6,203 bases of DNA from JBBDWJ01 sp040902925 (GCA_040902925.1 JBBDWJ010000115.1:1-6203), one strand, 5' to 3'. Positions 1-6,192 are shown, counted from the stretch's first letter. A program made the numbers and translations. The notes: generated from the sequence alone by a model not told the origin.

Positions 1-65
1 AGCATCGGTTTTAGCCGCCATCTGAAAATGACCAATTCTGCCACGGGCTGCTAGCGCGTAAAGAT

Positions 66-992
66 ATGGGCGCTGACCTAAGCTTCGAAGCGGGCGTTAT
101 CTTCTTTTCCCGCACGCTTCGGCTTTTCCATTCACTCAATGAAGCAGACCTCGACGATGTTTCCCATCAGACCCTCGCAAGCCTTCTGCCGATAGCAGAG
201 AAAACACTGAAGCAGGTCCAGCAGATCCGAGAATTTTCCCTTCAGAAATATCCCGAGAATCCGATAGCGGTCAGAGACCAGTTGATAGCTGGCGTACGCG
301 ATCACTACGACACCGTGTTTCATCAAGTCGCGCCTGTATTGGCGTTCGCGGTGAGGAAGGGTACGGACTTCAAGCGCCTTGAGGAACAAGCGAAAGAGGC
401 GCTGAAAAAAATCGAGGACAGATCCATAGAGCACGAGGTATCGCTGACGTCTGCACGAACCAATGCCGAGGAGTTGGTTAGAGAAGTGAGGAAGATCGCG
501 CAAGAGGCGGGGGTTTCACAGCACGCCATCCACTTCAAAGAAGAGGCTGACGGTCAGGAACAGTCGGCTTCACAATGGCTCAAAGCGACAGTTTTACTTG
601 CCCTGCTGACGCTCATCGTTGGCGTGGCTTTCTTGATCGCCTACTTCGACCGGATCGGCGCTCTAACGCCCAGTCAAGGCCTGCAACTCGCAATCTCCAA
701 GATCGTTGTATTCTCTGTTCTCCTATCGGCTACGTTCTGGGCCGGCAGAACGTACCGCGCGCACTGCCATAACGCGGTTATAAACCGGCATAGACAGAAC
801 GCCCTCGCGACCTTTCAAACCTTCGCGAAGGCGGCCGGAAGCGATGATCAGATCAGGAACGCCGTTTTGCTTCAAGCAACACAGTGTATCTTCTCACCGC
901 AACAGACTGGCTATGTCCCCGGGGAATCGGAGGGTGGTGGCATCCATCAAGTGCTAGAGATCGTTCGTGGCTTCGGACCTAAGTCTGGTTGA
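66..992 (+). CDS. Hypothetical coiled-coil protein with two transmembrane helices
   Basis: I do not recognise a named family with certainty. The 308-residue product has a charged, helical N-terminal region (about 1-170). A stretch rich in Lys, Glu, Arg and Ala at about 100-148 looks like a coiled coil. Two hydrophobic helices follow at about 172-194 and 208-227. The cytoplasmic-looking C-terminal tail starts with an Arg/His-rich patch, then HRQNALATFQTF (about 242-253) and a region around AVLLQATQCIFSPQ (266-279). From memory, this tail pattern recurs at the C-terminus of many uncharacterised bacterial two-helix membrane proteins, which I could not verify. There is no signal peptide. The ATG at 66 is the only ATG, GTG or TTG after the in-frame TAG at 12-14, so the gene is complete, although no good ribosome site precedes it. 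G+C is about 50-53% in spot counts, clearly below the other genes, which suggests horizontal acquisition. It has no co-directional partner nearby. Confidence 0.75.
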   Translation: MGADLSFEAGVIFFSRTLRLFHSLNEADLDDVSHQTLASLLPIAEKTLKQVQQIREFSLQKYPENPIAVRDQLIAGVRDHYDTVFHQVAPVLAFAVRKGTDFKRLEEQAKEALKKIEDRSIEHEVSLTSARTNAEELVREVRKIAQEAGVSQHAIHFKEEADGQEQSASQWLKATVLLALLTLIVGVAFLIAYFDRIGALTPSQGLQLAISKIVVFSVLLSATFWAGRTYRAHCHNAVINRHRQNALATFQTFAKAAGSDDQIRNAVLLQATQCIFSPQQTGYVPGESEGGGIHQVLEIVRGFGPKSG

Positions 993-1088
993 GTGTTTCT
1001 AGAGTAGTAACCTATGCGGCGAAGAGGCGTCCGCTGCCCCCAACATCTCACGTCTCATACTTGATGTGATCGCTTACGCGTCTCTCCC

Positions 1089-1129
1089 CTTAAAACAACA
1101 TTAACCGCCCCGTAACCTAGGATTCATCT
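1089..1129 (+). promoter_or_regulatory. Putative Pho-box-like array upstream of the PhoB-type regulator
   Basis: Four related 8-mers sit exactly 11 bp apart: CTTAAAAC at 1089, ATTAACCG at 1100, CGTAACCT at 1111 and ATTCATCT at 1122, separated by 3-bp spacers. The two central units are the closest match to each other. Direct repeats with an 11-bp period are the known hallmark of PhoB-family binding sites. The cyanobacterial Pho box in particular is built of PyTTAACCT-like 8-mers with 3-bp spacers. The array lies about 95 bp upstream of a PhoB-family gene, so autoregulation is an attractive inference. The outer two units are weak and no convincing -10 element was fixed, so this remains a candidate. 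Confidence 0.45.
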
Positions 1130-1133
1130 GCGC

Positions 1134-1143
1134 AGGGTACCCT
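1134..1143. repeat. Perfect 10-bp palindrome in the regulator's upstream region
   Basis: AGGGTACCCT is a perfect inverted repeat with no spacer. It lies 4 bp downstream of the Pho-box-like array and about 80 bp before the response-regulator start. It could be an operator for a dimeric regulator or a chance event; nothing else supports a function. Confidence 0.25.
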
Positions 1144-1161
1144 CAGTTTAGGACTGCGGCC

Positions 1162-1183
1162 CGGGCGCCCTTTGACGCGCCCG
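1162..1183 (+). other. GC-rich stem-loop in the probable 5' leader of the regulator
   Basis: CGGGCGC (1162-1168) pairs perfectly with GCGCCCG (1177-1183) around an 8-nt loop. It ends about 40 nt before the start codon. There is no T-run after it, so it is not a typical terminator. It could shape the leader transcript, but no function can be shown from sequence. Confidence 0.35.
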
Positions 1184-1222
1184 CTGGTTGAGAATTCATT
1201 TTGCCACGGACCATAGGTGCTC

Positions 1223-1915
1223 ATGAGAACGATCGCGCTGATCGAAGATGATCCTGACTTGCACGAGCTGCTTCGCTACAACCTGGAACGCGAAGGGTTT
1301 CGCCTGGTGGGTTCGGAAACGGGCCAGGAGGCGATTTCCTTTCTGTTGAATTCGCGGCCCGATCTGCTGGTGCTCGACATCATGCTGCCGCACACCGACG
1401 GGCTGGAGATTTGTAAATCGATTCGCTCGCACCCCGACCTCAACGAATTGCCGATTATTTTTCTGACCGCGCGCGCGGCGGAGACCGACCGTGTGATCGG
1501 CCTCGAGCTTGGGGCCAACGATTATCTGGTGAAGCCGTTTTTTGTTCGCGAGCTGATTGCCCGCATCAAGCTGCAGGTGCGCCAGAAGGGCGGCGAGCAC
1601 TCGCTGCTGAGCCATGGCGATCTGGAGCTCGACCGGCAGCGCTTCGAGGTGCGGCTTTCGGGATCGAAGATCGGTCTGACGGCGACGGAATTCCGGCTTC
1701 TGGAATTTATGATGAGCCGGCCGAGCCGCGTATTCACCCGCGAAGAATTGCTCGACCAGGTGTGGGGACATGACCGCAACGTCGCTGAGCGCGCGGTCGA
1801 TGTGTGCGTGCTGCGTTTGCGCCAGAAGCTGGGCGAGGATCCATCGAGCCCCCGCTGGGTGCACTCGGTGCGCGGCTTCGGCTACACGTTCGACCCCGAG
1901 CGGGTCATGCACTAG
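1223..1915 (+). CDS. phoB: PhoB/OmpR-family response regulator
   Basis: A two-domain DNA-binding response regulator of 230 residues, the usual PhoB length. The receiver domain spans about 1-120. It has the acidic pocket E8-D9-D10, phosphoacceptor D52 in LDIMLP, the switch residues T82 and Y101, and the invariant K104-P105. The winged-helix effector domain spans about 130-225, with TATEFRLLEF (153-162), a recognition helix around ERAVDVCVLRLRQKL (189-203) and the wing VRGFGYTF (216-223). The ERxVDVxxxRLRxKL pattern favours the PhoB branch. When phosphorylated by a kinase, such proteins bind direct repeats and activate phosphate-starvation genes; that target set is inferred. The ATG at 1223 has AGGTG (1215-1219) before it at short spacing. 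A GTG at 1217, directly after an in-frame TAG (1214-1216), would add two residues. No histidine kinase gene adjoins it. It is convergent with the Bat cluster. Confidence 0.93.
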   Translation: MRTIALIEDDPDLHELLRYNLEREGFRLVGSETGQEAISFLLNSRPDLLVLDIMLPHTDGLEICKSIRSHPDLNELPIIFLTARAAETDRVIGLELGANDYLVKPFFVRELIARIKLQVRQKGGEHSLLSHGDLELDRQRFEVRLSGSKIGLTATEFRLLEFMMSRPSRVFTREELLDQVWGHDRNVAERAVDVCVLRLRQKLGEDPSSPRWVHSVRGFGYTFDPERVMH

Positions 1916-1976
1916 CGTTTATCGACCGGCTAGACGCTACGCGCGTTTGTTCGCGCCACCGGCGTATTTCAAAGTG

Positions 1977-2000
1977 AGGACCGCCACTCCTGGCGGTCCT
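1977..2000. terminator. Strong hairpin between convergent genes, probable terminator
   Basis: AGGACCGCCA (1977-1986) pairs perfectly over 10 bp with TGGCGGTCCT (1991-2000) around a CTCC loop. It lies 62 bp after the regulator's stop and about 50 bp after the end of batE on the other strand, so it could serve both transcripts. Neither side has a full T-run (TTCG follows on the + strand; TCACTTTG on the - strand). Termination is therefore likely from position and stem strength but not proven. It abuts a second hairpin. Confidence 0.6.
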
Positions 2001-2017
2001 TCGCCGCAAAGCGGCGA
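2001..2017. repeat. Second hairpin directly abutting the terminator-like stem
   Basis: TCGCCGC (2001-2007) pairs perfectly over 7 bp with GCGGCGA (2011-2017) around an AAA loop. It begins at the base directly after the preceding 10-bp hairpin. Two adjoining GC-rich hairpins between convergent genes resemble REP/PU-type dispersed intergenic repeats. A second copy of the element would be needed to establish that. Confidence 0.45.
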
Positions 2018-2051
2018 CGATTAGCCCGTCGAAAACCGCGCCCCGCCGCAA

Positions 2052-2924
2052 CTAACCCACCGTCAACCGCGATCGGTTCTCGTTCGCGGGTTGGCGCACC
2101 AACCCCGCCGCCGCCGAGGGAATCCAGCAGCGCTGCCCATCGGCCAGCTCCACCTGATACCAATCGCCGCGGTCGTCGAGCAGCTCGAACTCCGTGCCCG
2201 CGTGCAGCGGCTCGTTGAAGCTGGGCTCGTAGGTGTCGCCGTCGCCTTTACGCGCGATGACCTGCTCGGCGAGGATCACGCCACCGCCGCCCTTGCTCGA
2301 CGCCATCTCCCAGACCAGCGACGCCAGGAATAGCGCGGCAACGCCTCCGCAAACCGCCAGCGCCGCTCTGGGAACGCGTTCGGCGAAAAACAGCCGCAGC
2401 GCGGCGAGCGCCCAAAAGGCCACGAAGAAAACAGCGAAGATCCAGGTGCGCGTTCCGGGTGAAAAATCGTAGTGCCAGAACAGCAGCGTCTCGAGGACCT
2501 GCGCTTCCTGATTCTGCTCGATCTGATCGACGCGGCGGCTGCGCGCGTAGCGCAGGTTTTCCGTGAGATTCACGTCGCCGGAAAGAAACTGTTCCGCGCG
2601 GCGGTAGTTGAGAATGGCGCGGCCGAGATCGTTGAGGCGGAAATATACGTTGCCGATGTTGTAGTAGAGCTTGCCGTTCTGGACGCCGCCGTCTTCAACG
2701 ATGCTCTCGAAACGAATCACCGCCGCGCGGTATGCGTTTCTCGCGGCAACGGGATCGGTGCGGCTCAGCTCGTTGCCGCGGCGGAAGGATTCGTTCGCTT
2801 CGGCGAAGAGTTTTTGGACGTCCGGTTCCCCCAACGATGCGGCAAGCAGAAGCTCCTGTAAGACACCCAACCCTGGCGCCACAAGAAGCAGACTGAGAAG
2901 TAGTGTTGGGACTGGGCGTCTCAT
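2052..2924 (-). CDS. batE: BatE-like TPR and SH3-domain membrane protein
   Basis: The 290-residue product starts with a hydrophobic export/anchor segment (about 6-24). A TPR-like helical region follows at about 34-125, including YYNIGNVYFRLNDLGRAILNYRRAEQF (87-113, the clearest TPR). Two membrane helices lie at about 160-180 and 186-206. A C-terminal SH3-like beta domain covers about 216-277, with GTEFELLDDRGDWYQVELADG and a closing WIP. Predicted topology puts both TPR and SH3 domains in the periplasm. This layout and its position after batD match BatE of Bat operons; TPRs usually bind protein partners, and SH3-like domains may bind cell wall or peptides. Its ATG overlaps the batD stop as ATGA (2924-2921), which fixes the start and implies translational coupling. 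The frame stays open upstream through the N gap, but that part is batD sequence in another frame. It is the last gene of the cluster and stops with TAG at 2052-2054. Confidence 0.85.
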   Translation of the reverse strand: MRRPVPTLLLSLLLVAPGLGVLQELLLAASLGEPDVQKLFAEANESFRRGNELSRTDPVAARNAYRAAVIRFESIVEDGGVQNGKLYYNIGNVYFRLNDLGRAILNYRRAEQFLSGDVNLTENLRYARSRRVDQIEQNQEAQVLETLLFWHYDFSPGTRTWIFAVFFVAFWALAALRLFFAERVPRAALAVCGGVAALFLASLVWEMASSKGGGGVILAEQVIARKGDGDTYEPSFNEPLHAGTEFELLDDRGDWYQVELADGQRCWIPSAAAGLVRQPANENRSRLTVG

Positions 2925-4933
2925 AGCAACTCGCGCTCCAGTTGGCCCACGGCTTGCCGCGCTCGCTCGATCATCGCCGATGGTTCCTCGGATGCGTACA
3001 GGCCGCCCGCGTAGCGCCCCGCTTCGCACTGTTCGAACAGCGCGCGAAGTTTTGCCAGGGTTNNNNNNNNNNCGGTTCCGCGCTGCTCTAACACGCCGGC
3101 AACATCGGCAAACGTTAACGCGCCCGGCGGGAGTTCGAGCCTGGCGCCAAGATAACTCCGCAGGGCCTCCAACAGTTCGGAATGAAGATCGCCGGGGCCA
3201 TTGCTCTTGTTGGCGTCGAGGCTCGCGAGCCTTTGGTTGAAATAGCGAATAGCGCGGCGCGCGCGGCGGCCGGTTTGGTTGGCGCCGCGACGCCGGGCCG
3301 TCACGAGAAATCCCCACAACGCCCCGTAGCCGAGCGGTGGAACGATGAGCAGGGCGAGGCCAAGCGGCGAGCTCAGCCAGACCCCGAGCGAACCCGCTTG
3401 GTTGATCAGCGCGTCGGCGCCGTCGTAGTTGTGCGCGATGCCTTCCTGGCGGGCTTCGAGCTCGGTCTTCGTCACGGCGGTCGAATCGCGGCCCTCGGCG
3501 TCCTGCGCGGTGATGATGCGATTGCCTTCGACCTTCAGCAGTATCGGCTCGCTGCGCGCGATTTCGTAAACGCCGGACCGCGGATCGAAATAAGGCACTT
3601 CGATCGGCGGGATCTCGCTCACACCCGAATGCGTCGCCCGCAGCGTTTGCGTAAACACCTTGGTCTTGCCACGGACGACGCCGGTGGCGCGCTCTTCGGG
3701 GATGCGAAAATCCCGCGCCAGCGAAGGCTGATTTTCGAGCGGCGGCAAGGCTACGTTTTCGAGATAGCGCGGCCCCTCGACCTTGACGGTGAGTGTAATC
3801 GGATCGCCGACGCTGACGTCGGTGGGCGTCGCCTCGGTCTTGATCTCGAACGGGCCGACGAGTCCGCTGAAGCCGGCAGGCCTACCTTCGGCGGGAAGCT
3901 CGGCGACTTCGAGCGTCGGCGTGTTCGACGGCACGACGAAATCCTCATACACGGCGCGGCGCCCAAAAATCCCATCGCTGAAAAACTCATCGAAGACGCT
4001 GTTGCCGCCACGGCGCTGGACGCCCTGGACCGCGCGCATCGAAACGGTCGCCTGGGGCACGGGAATCGTTCCGGCCTGCTTGGGGATCAGCACCTTTTCG
4101 AACTTCACGGTCAGGAAGGTGCGTCCGTCGAGTGTGGCGCGGCCTTTGCGGCCGATCACAACATCGCTGCCGAGGGGAATACGCACGTAGGCGTCCTGCT
4201 GATTGGGATCGATGTTTTCGTTGAAGCCGGTGATGTCGAAGCGTTTGTCTTCGAGCAGCGGGATGTTGAAGCCAAACTCCTCGACGTTTCCGCCGACGTA
4301 CCAGGTGACCGTCAACACGACGGGCTGCCCGACATACACGCGGGCGTCGGAGAGTTCGAGGCGCAGCTTGAAGTCTTCGTTCTCTGTGGGCGGAACGGCG
4401 CGGATGCGTATCGGTTGTGTGCGGCGAACCGTGCCTTCGGCGGTGACGTTGATCGCCGGGATCAGCAGCTCGCCGGTGCGTTTCGCTGTGAGACGGAAGT
4501 TGAACGTGTAGCCGCGCCGCACAACGCGGCTGATCTTGCCGTTGACGATCGAAATCGACTGGCTGTTGTTTTGGCCGCCGCCGGCATCCTGCACCTGAAA
4601 GTCTTCGAGGCCCGAAAGGTCGGGCGGCTTCACTTCGTCGCTACCAGTGACTTGAATTTGCAGCACGAATGGCTGCCCGGCGTAGACCTGCGTTTTCTCG
4701 ACTGCCGCGCTGACCGACAGCTCGTTCTCCTGGGCCGTGAGAGGGGAAGCCGTGAATGCCAGCGACGAGAGCAGACCGGCCCACGCGAAAAACACCCGCA
4801 CCGCGCGCGGCCATTCGCAGCTCGGACGTAGTTTGGACGGAAGTACCTTGGACGGACGCAGCATGGACGAGCGCGGCTTGGCCAACCCTGCCATCGTGGT
4901 TTCGCGTTTCGCCGAAAAGGAAAAACTCTTCAT
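2921..4933 (-). CDS. batD: BatD-family membrane protein (interrupted by a 10-N gap)
   Basis: A large exported protein of about 670 residues, typical of BatD. After a basic N-terminal stretch, a signal segment lies at about 45-67 with possible cleavage after LTA (67). Three Ig-like beta modules follow, each with the same opening motif: VYAGQPFVLQIQV (83), VYVGQPVVLTVTW (199) and VSVGDPITLTVKV (373). A Phe-rich FDEFFSDGIFGRR segment (314-326) is a feature I associate with BatD proteins. One membrane helix at about 522-545 is followed by the positive RRR patch and a helical cytoplasmic domain (546-670). Residues 621-624 are unknown because of the Ns, but the frame agrees on both sides. The ATG at 4933 has AGAAGGA upstream (4944-4950) at about 10 nt and begins 3 nt after the batC stop. 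Later in-frame ATGs at 4894 and 4864 would shorten an odd leader containing a repeated LRPS. It is thought to act with BatA/B von Willebrand A proteins in the envelope; this is inferred. Confidence 0.9.
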   Translation of the reverse strand: MKSFSFSAKRETTMAGLAKPRSSMLRPSKVLPSKLRPSCEWPRAVRVFFAWAGLLSSLAFTASPLTAQENELSVSAAVEKTQVYAGQPFVLQIQVTGSDEVKPPDLSGLEDFQVQDAGGGQNNSQSISIVNGKISRVVRRGYTFNFRLTAKRTGELLIPAINVTAEGTVRRTQPIRIRAVPPTENEDFKLRLELSDARVYVGQPVVLTVTWYVGGNVEEFGFNIPLLEDKRFDITGFNENIDPNQQDAYVRIPLGSDVVIGRKGRATLDGRTFLTVKFEKVLIPKQAGTIPVPQATVSMRAVQGVQRRGGNSVFDEFFSDGIFGRRAVYEDFVVPSNTPTLEVAELPAEGRPAGFSGLVGPFEIKTEATPTDVSVGDPITLTVKVEGPRYLENVALPPLENQPSLARDFRIPEERATGVVRGKTKVFTQTLRATHSGVSEIPPIEVPYFDPRSGVYEIARSEPILLKVEGNRIITAQDAEGRDSTAVTKTELEARQEGIAHNYDGADALINQAGSLGVWLSSPLGLALLIVPPLGYGALWGFLVTARRRGANQTGRRARRAIRYFNQRLASLDANKSNGPGDLHSELLEALRSYLGARLELPPGALTFADVAGVLEQRGTXXXXTLAKLRALFEQCEAGRYAGGLYASEEPSAMIERARQAVGQLERELL
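3063..3072. other. Run of 10 Ns (assembly gap or masked bases)
   Basis: Ten undetermined bases fall inside batD, in the cytoplasmic domain codons 621-624. Reading frame and family-like sequence continue on both sides (LEQRGT before, TLAKLRALFEQCE after), so the true missing length is probably 10 nt or differs by a multiple of 3. Confidence 0.99.
4824..4869. repeat. Degenerate GGACG repeat near the batD N-terminus
   Basis: On the + strand GGACG recurs at 4824, 4835, 4850, 4854 and 4865, with 11-bp spacing twice. On the coding strand this produces the repetitive peptide LRPSKVLPSKLRPS (residues 25-38 of the longest batD frame), just ahead of the signal peptide. It is short and imperfect and could be slippage-derived. 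Confidence 0.4.
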
Positions 4934-4936
4934 CGG

Positions 4937-6112
4937 CTACCAGTCCTTCTCAACCGGCCGTGTCCCTTTCATCTGACGAATCTGGCGCTGCTTTCGGTTG
5001 GCGCGTTCTTCGTCGAGAATGTCGCGCGCCGCCTCGTTGGGCGCTTCATCACCCTGCCCTTCCTTAATCTGCTCGCTCTCGGGCGCCTGGGACTCCGCCT
5101 CGGATTGCTGCGGCTGCTCTTCGGGCTGCGGCTGGGCCTGCGCCTGCTGCTGCTCGGGCGTCTGCACGCCGGGCTTTCCTTTGGCTGCTTCGAGCGCCTT
5201 GCGCAGCGCGTCCTCGGCTTTCTTCTGGTCTTCGTTCGCGGACGGCAACTGCTGTTGCTCGAGCTTGCGCTGCGCCTGCTGTTGGTGCTCGCTGGCTTCG
5301 TCGAGATTCTTTTTGACTTCCTGTTGTTGGGGCGGCTGCTGCTGTTTACCCTCGGACTGCTGCTTCTGTTGCTGCTCCATCTGCTTGGCGAGTTGCTCGG
5401 TTTGCTGCTGAATCTGCTGCTGCTTTTCGTTGAGCTGTTGCGATTTGTCCTGCACGTCTTGCGAGTTGCCCTGCTGCTTTTGCTCTTCGGAAAGCTTTTC
5501 CCCTTCGTTCGAAGCCTGTTGCTGCTGGTTGAGCAGGTCTTGCAACTGCTGCGGCAGATTCTGGTCCTGCGAATTCTGCTGCCCTTGGCCGCTCTGAGGA
5601 TTCTGCTGCGCCTGTTCGAGGAGCTGCTTCATTTGCATCCGCGCTACTTCAATGTTGTGCGCGGCATCGGTCAGCGCCGGGTCAAGCTGCAGCGCGCGGC
5701 GATAGGCGCTCACGCTGCGCCCGAGCAGATCGAGAGCGCCCCGCGGGGCCGCCTTCTGCTGCTCGCTCATGCGAAACAGGCTGTTGCCCGCGTTGTATTG
5801 CGCGCGGGCTTCGAGATTGCGGTCCTCCGCGGTGCTGCCGGCGGTGGCGGCTTTCTGAAATTCCTCGAGCGCTTTCGAATAATCGCCCTGCTGGTAGAGC
5901 GCGGCGCCCTTGTTGAAGGGTATGCGCCCCGAGGCGGGCTCCTCCCCGGCAGCTTGCTCGTAGGATTTCAGCGCCTCGTCATACTTGCCCTCGCCGTATG
6001 CCTGATTGCCTTCCTTGACGAGCTTGCGCGCCGAGGCCGCGTGCAGCGTTCCGGCGCAGAAAAGTATTCCAATCGCCAGCACGATTGTTGGCGCCGCGCG
6101 GCACAAAAGCAT
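4937..6112 (-). CDS. batC: BatC-like exported TPR protein with glutamine-rich region
   Basis: A 391-residue protein with an N-terminal signal peptide (hydrophobic about 8-22, possible cleavage after LHA at 25 or ASA at 28). Three TPR units follow: about 28-60 (GNQAYGEGKYDEALKSYEQA), 63-92 (NKGAALYQQGDYSKALEEFQKA) and 102-149, the last split by a short insertion. Residues 161-340 are strongly low-complexity: 61 of 180 are Gln, mixed with Lys, Glu and Ser in heptad-like stretches suggesting an extended or coiled-coil spacer. The tail AARDILDEERANRKQR...RPVEKDW looks constrained, and I associate it with TPR proteins of Bat operons. No further membrane helix is seen, so the mature protein is probably periplasmic. 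The frame is open to the window edge, but the only start codon available upstream of the signal peptide is the ATG at 6112, weakly preceded by GGAA. It is the first visible gene of the cluster, followed 3 nt later by batD. Confidence 0.88.
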   Translation of the reverse strand: MLLCRAAPTIVLAIGILFCAGTLHAASARKLVKEGNQAYGEGKYDEALKSYEQAAGEEPASGRIPFNKGAALYQQGDYSKALEEFQKAATAGSTAEDRNLEARAQYNAGNSLFRMSEQQKAAPRGALDLLGRSVSAYRRALQLDPALTDAAHNIEVARMQMKQLLEQAQQNPQSGQGQQNSQDQNLPQQLQDLLNQQQQASNEGEKLSEEQKQQGNSQDVQDKSQQLNEKQQQIQQQTEQLAKQMEQQQKQQSEGKQQQPPQQQEVKKNLDEASEHQQQAQRKLEQQQLPSANEDQKKAEDALRKALEAAKGKPGVQTPEQQQAQAQPQPEEQPQQSEAESQAPESEQIKEGQGDEAPNEAARDILDEERANRKQRQIRQMKGTRPVEKDW

Positions 6113-6152
6113 TGCGGGGTTCCAGTATGCGGCTGTTGTTTGCTTTCTGGAA

Positions 6153-6167
6153 ATCGCCGCAGGCGAT
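6153..6167. repeat. Small hairpin upstream of batC
   Basis: ATCGCC (6153-6158) pairs with GGCGAT (6162-6167) around a GCA loop. It lies about 40 bp upstream of the batC start, in a stretch with no assignable gene. Its TCGCC-GC core resembles the second hairpin at 2001-2017. Confidence 0.35.
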
Positions 6168-6172
6168 CCGAG

Positions 6173-6192
6173 CCCTACCCGCGAGGGGAGGG
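6173..6192. repeat. Imperfect GC-rich hairpin near the right edge
   Basis: CCCTACCC (6173-6180) faces GGGGAGGG (6185-6192) around a GCGA loop. Seven of eight positions pair, with one A-G mismatch. Adjacent to the hairpin at 6153-6167, it forms a second tandem hairpin pair in the window. The 6113-6203 stretch holds no gene I can assign. One - strand frame ends in TAG at 6175-6177 and could be the tail of an upstream gene, but only nine codons are visible. Confidence 0.35.

Noticed and set aside
28..54. A possible 8-codon leader peptide (ATG at 28, TAG at 52-54) before the first gene
   Set aside because: There is no ribosome site or attenuator structure, and such short frames arise often by chance.
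132..538. Two - strand open frames opposite the first gene
   Set aside because: They overlap each other and the better-supported + strand gene, with no ribosome site or domain signal.
1007..1014. GTAACCTA repeats the core of the Pho-box-like unit at 1112
   Set aside because: It is a single 8-mer 105 bp away with no 11-bp partner, so chance is the simpler explanation.
1196..1912. A 238-codon open frame on the - strand
   Set aside because: It lies entirely opposite the response regulator, and its His/Gln/Arg-rich translation has no family features.
2472..3240. Two + strand open frames of 129 and 189 codons opposite batE and the end of batD
   Set aside because: Both are antisense to well-supported genes, lack family features, and the longer one crosses the N run.
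2925..3317. Upstream extension of the BatE frame through the N gap
   Set aside because: This part overlaps batD in another frame and crosses undetermined bases. The ATGA overlap and the signal-like segment place the true start at 2924.
3182..4831. A 549-codon open frame on the + strand
   Set aside because: It runs antisense through batD, whose product has clear domains. The translation is rich in Arg, Ala, Asp and Gly without any recognisable fold, as expected from the complement of a GC-rich gene.
4998..5411. A Cys/Ser-rich + strand open frame
   Set aside because: It is the complement of CAG/CAA glutamine codons of batC, which read as Cys, Ser and Leu on the other strand. It is not a real cysteine-rich peptide.
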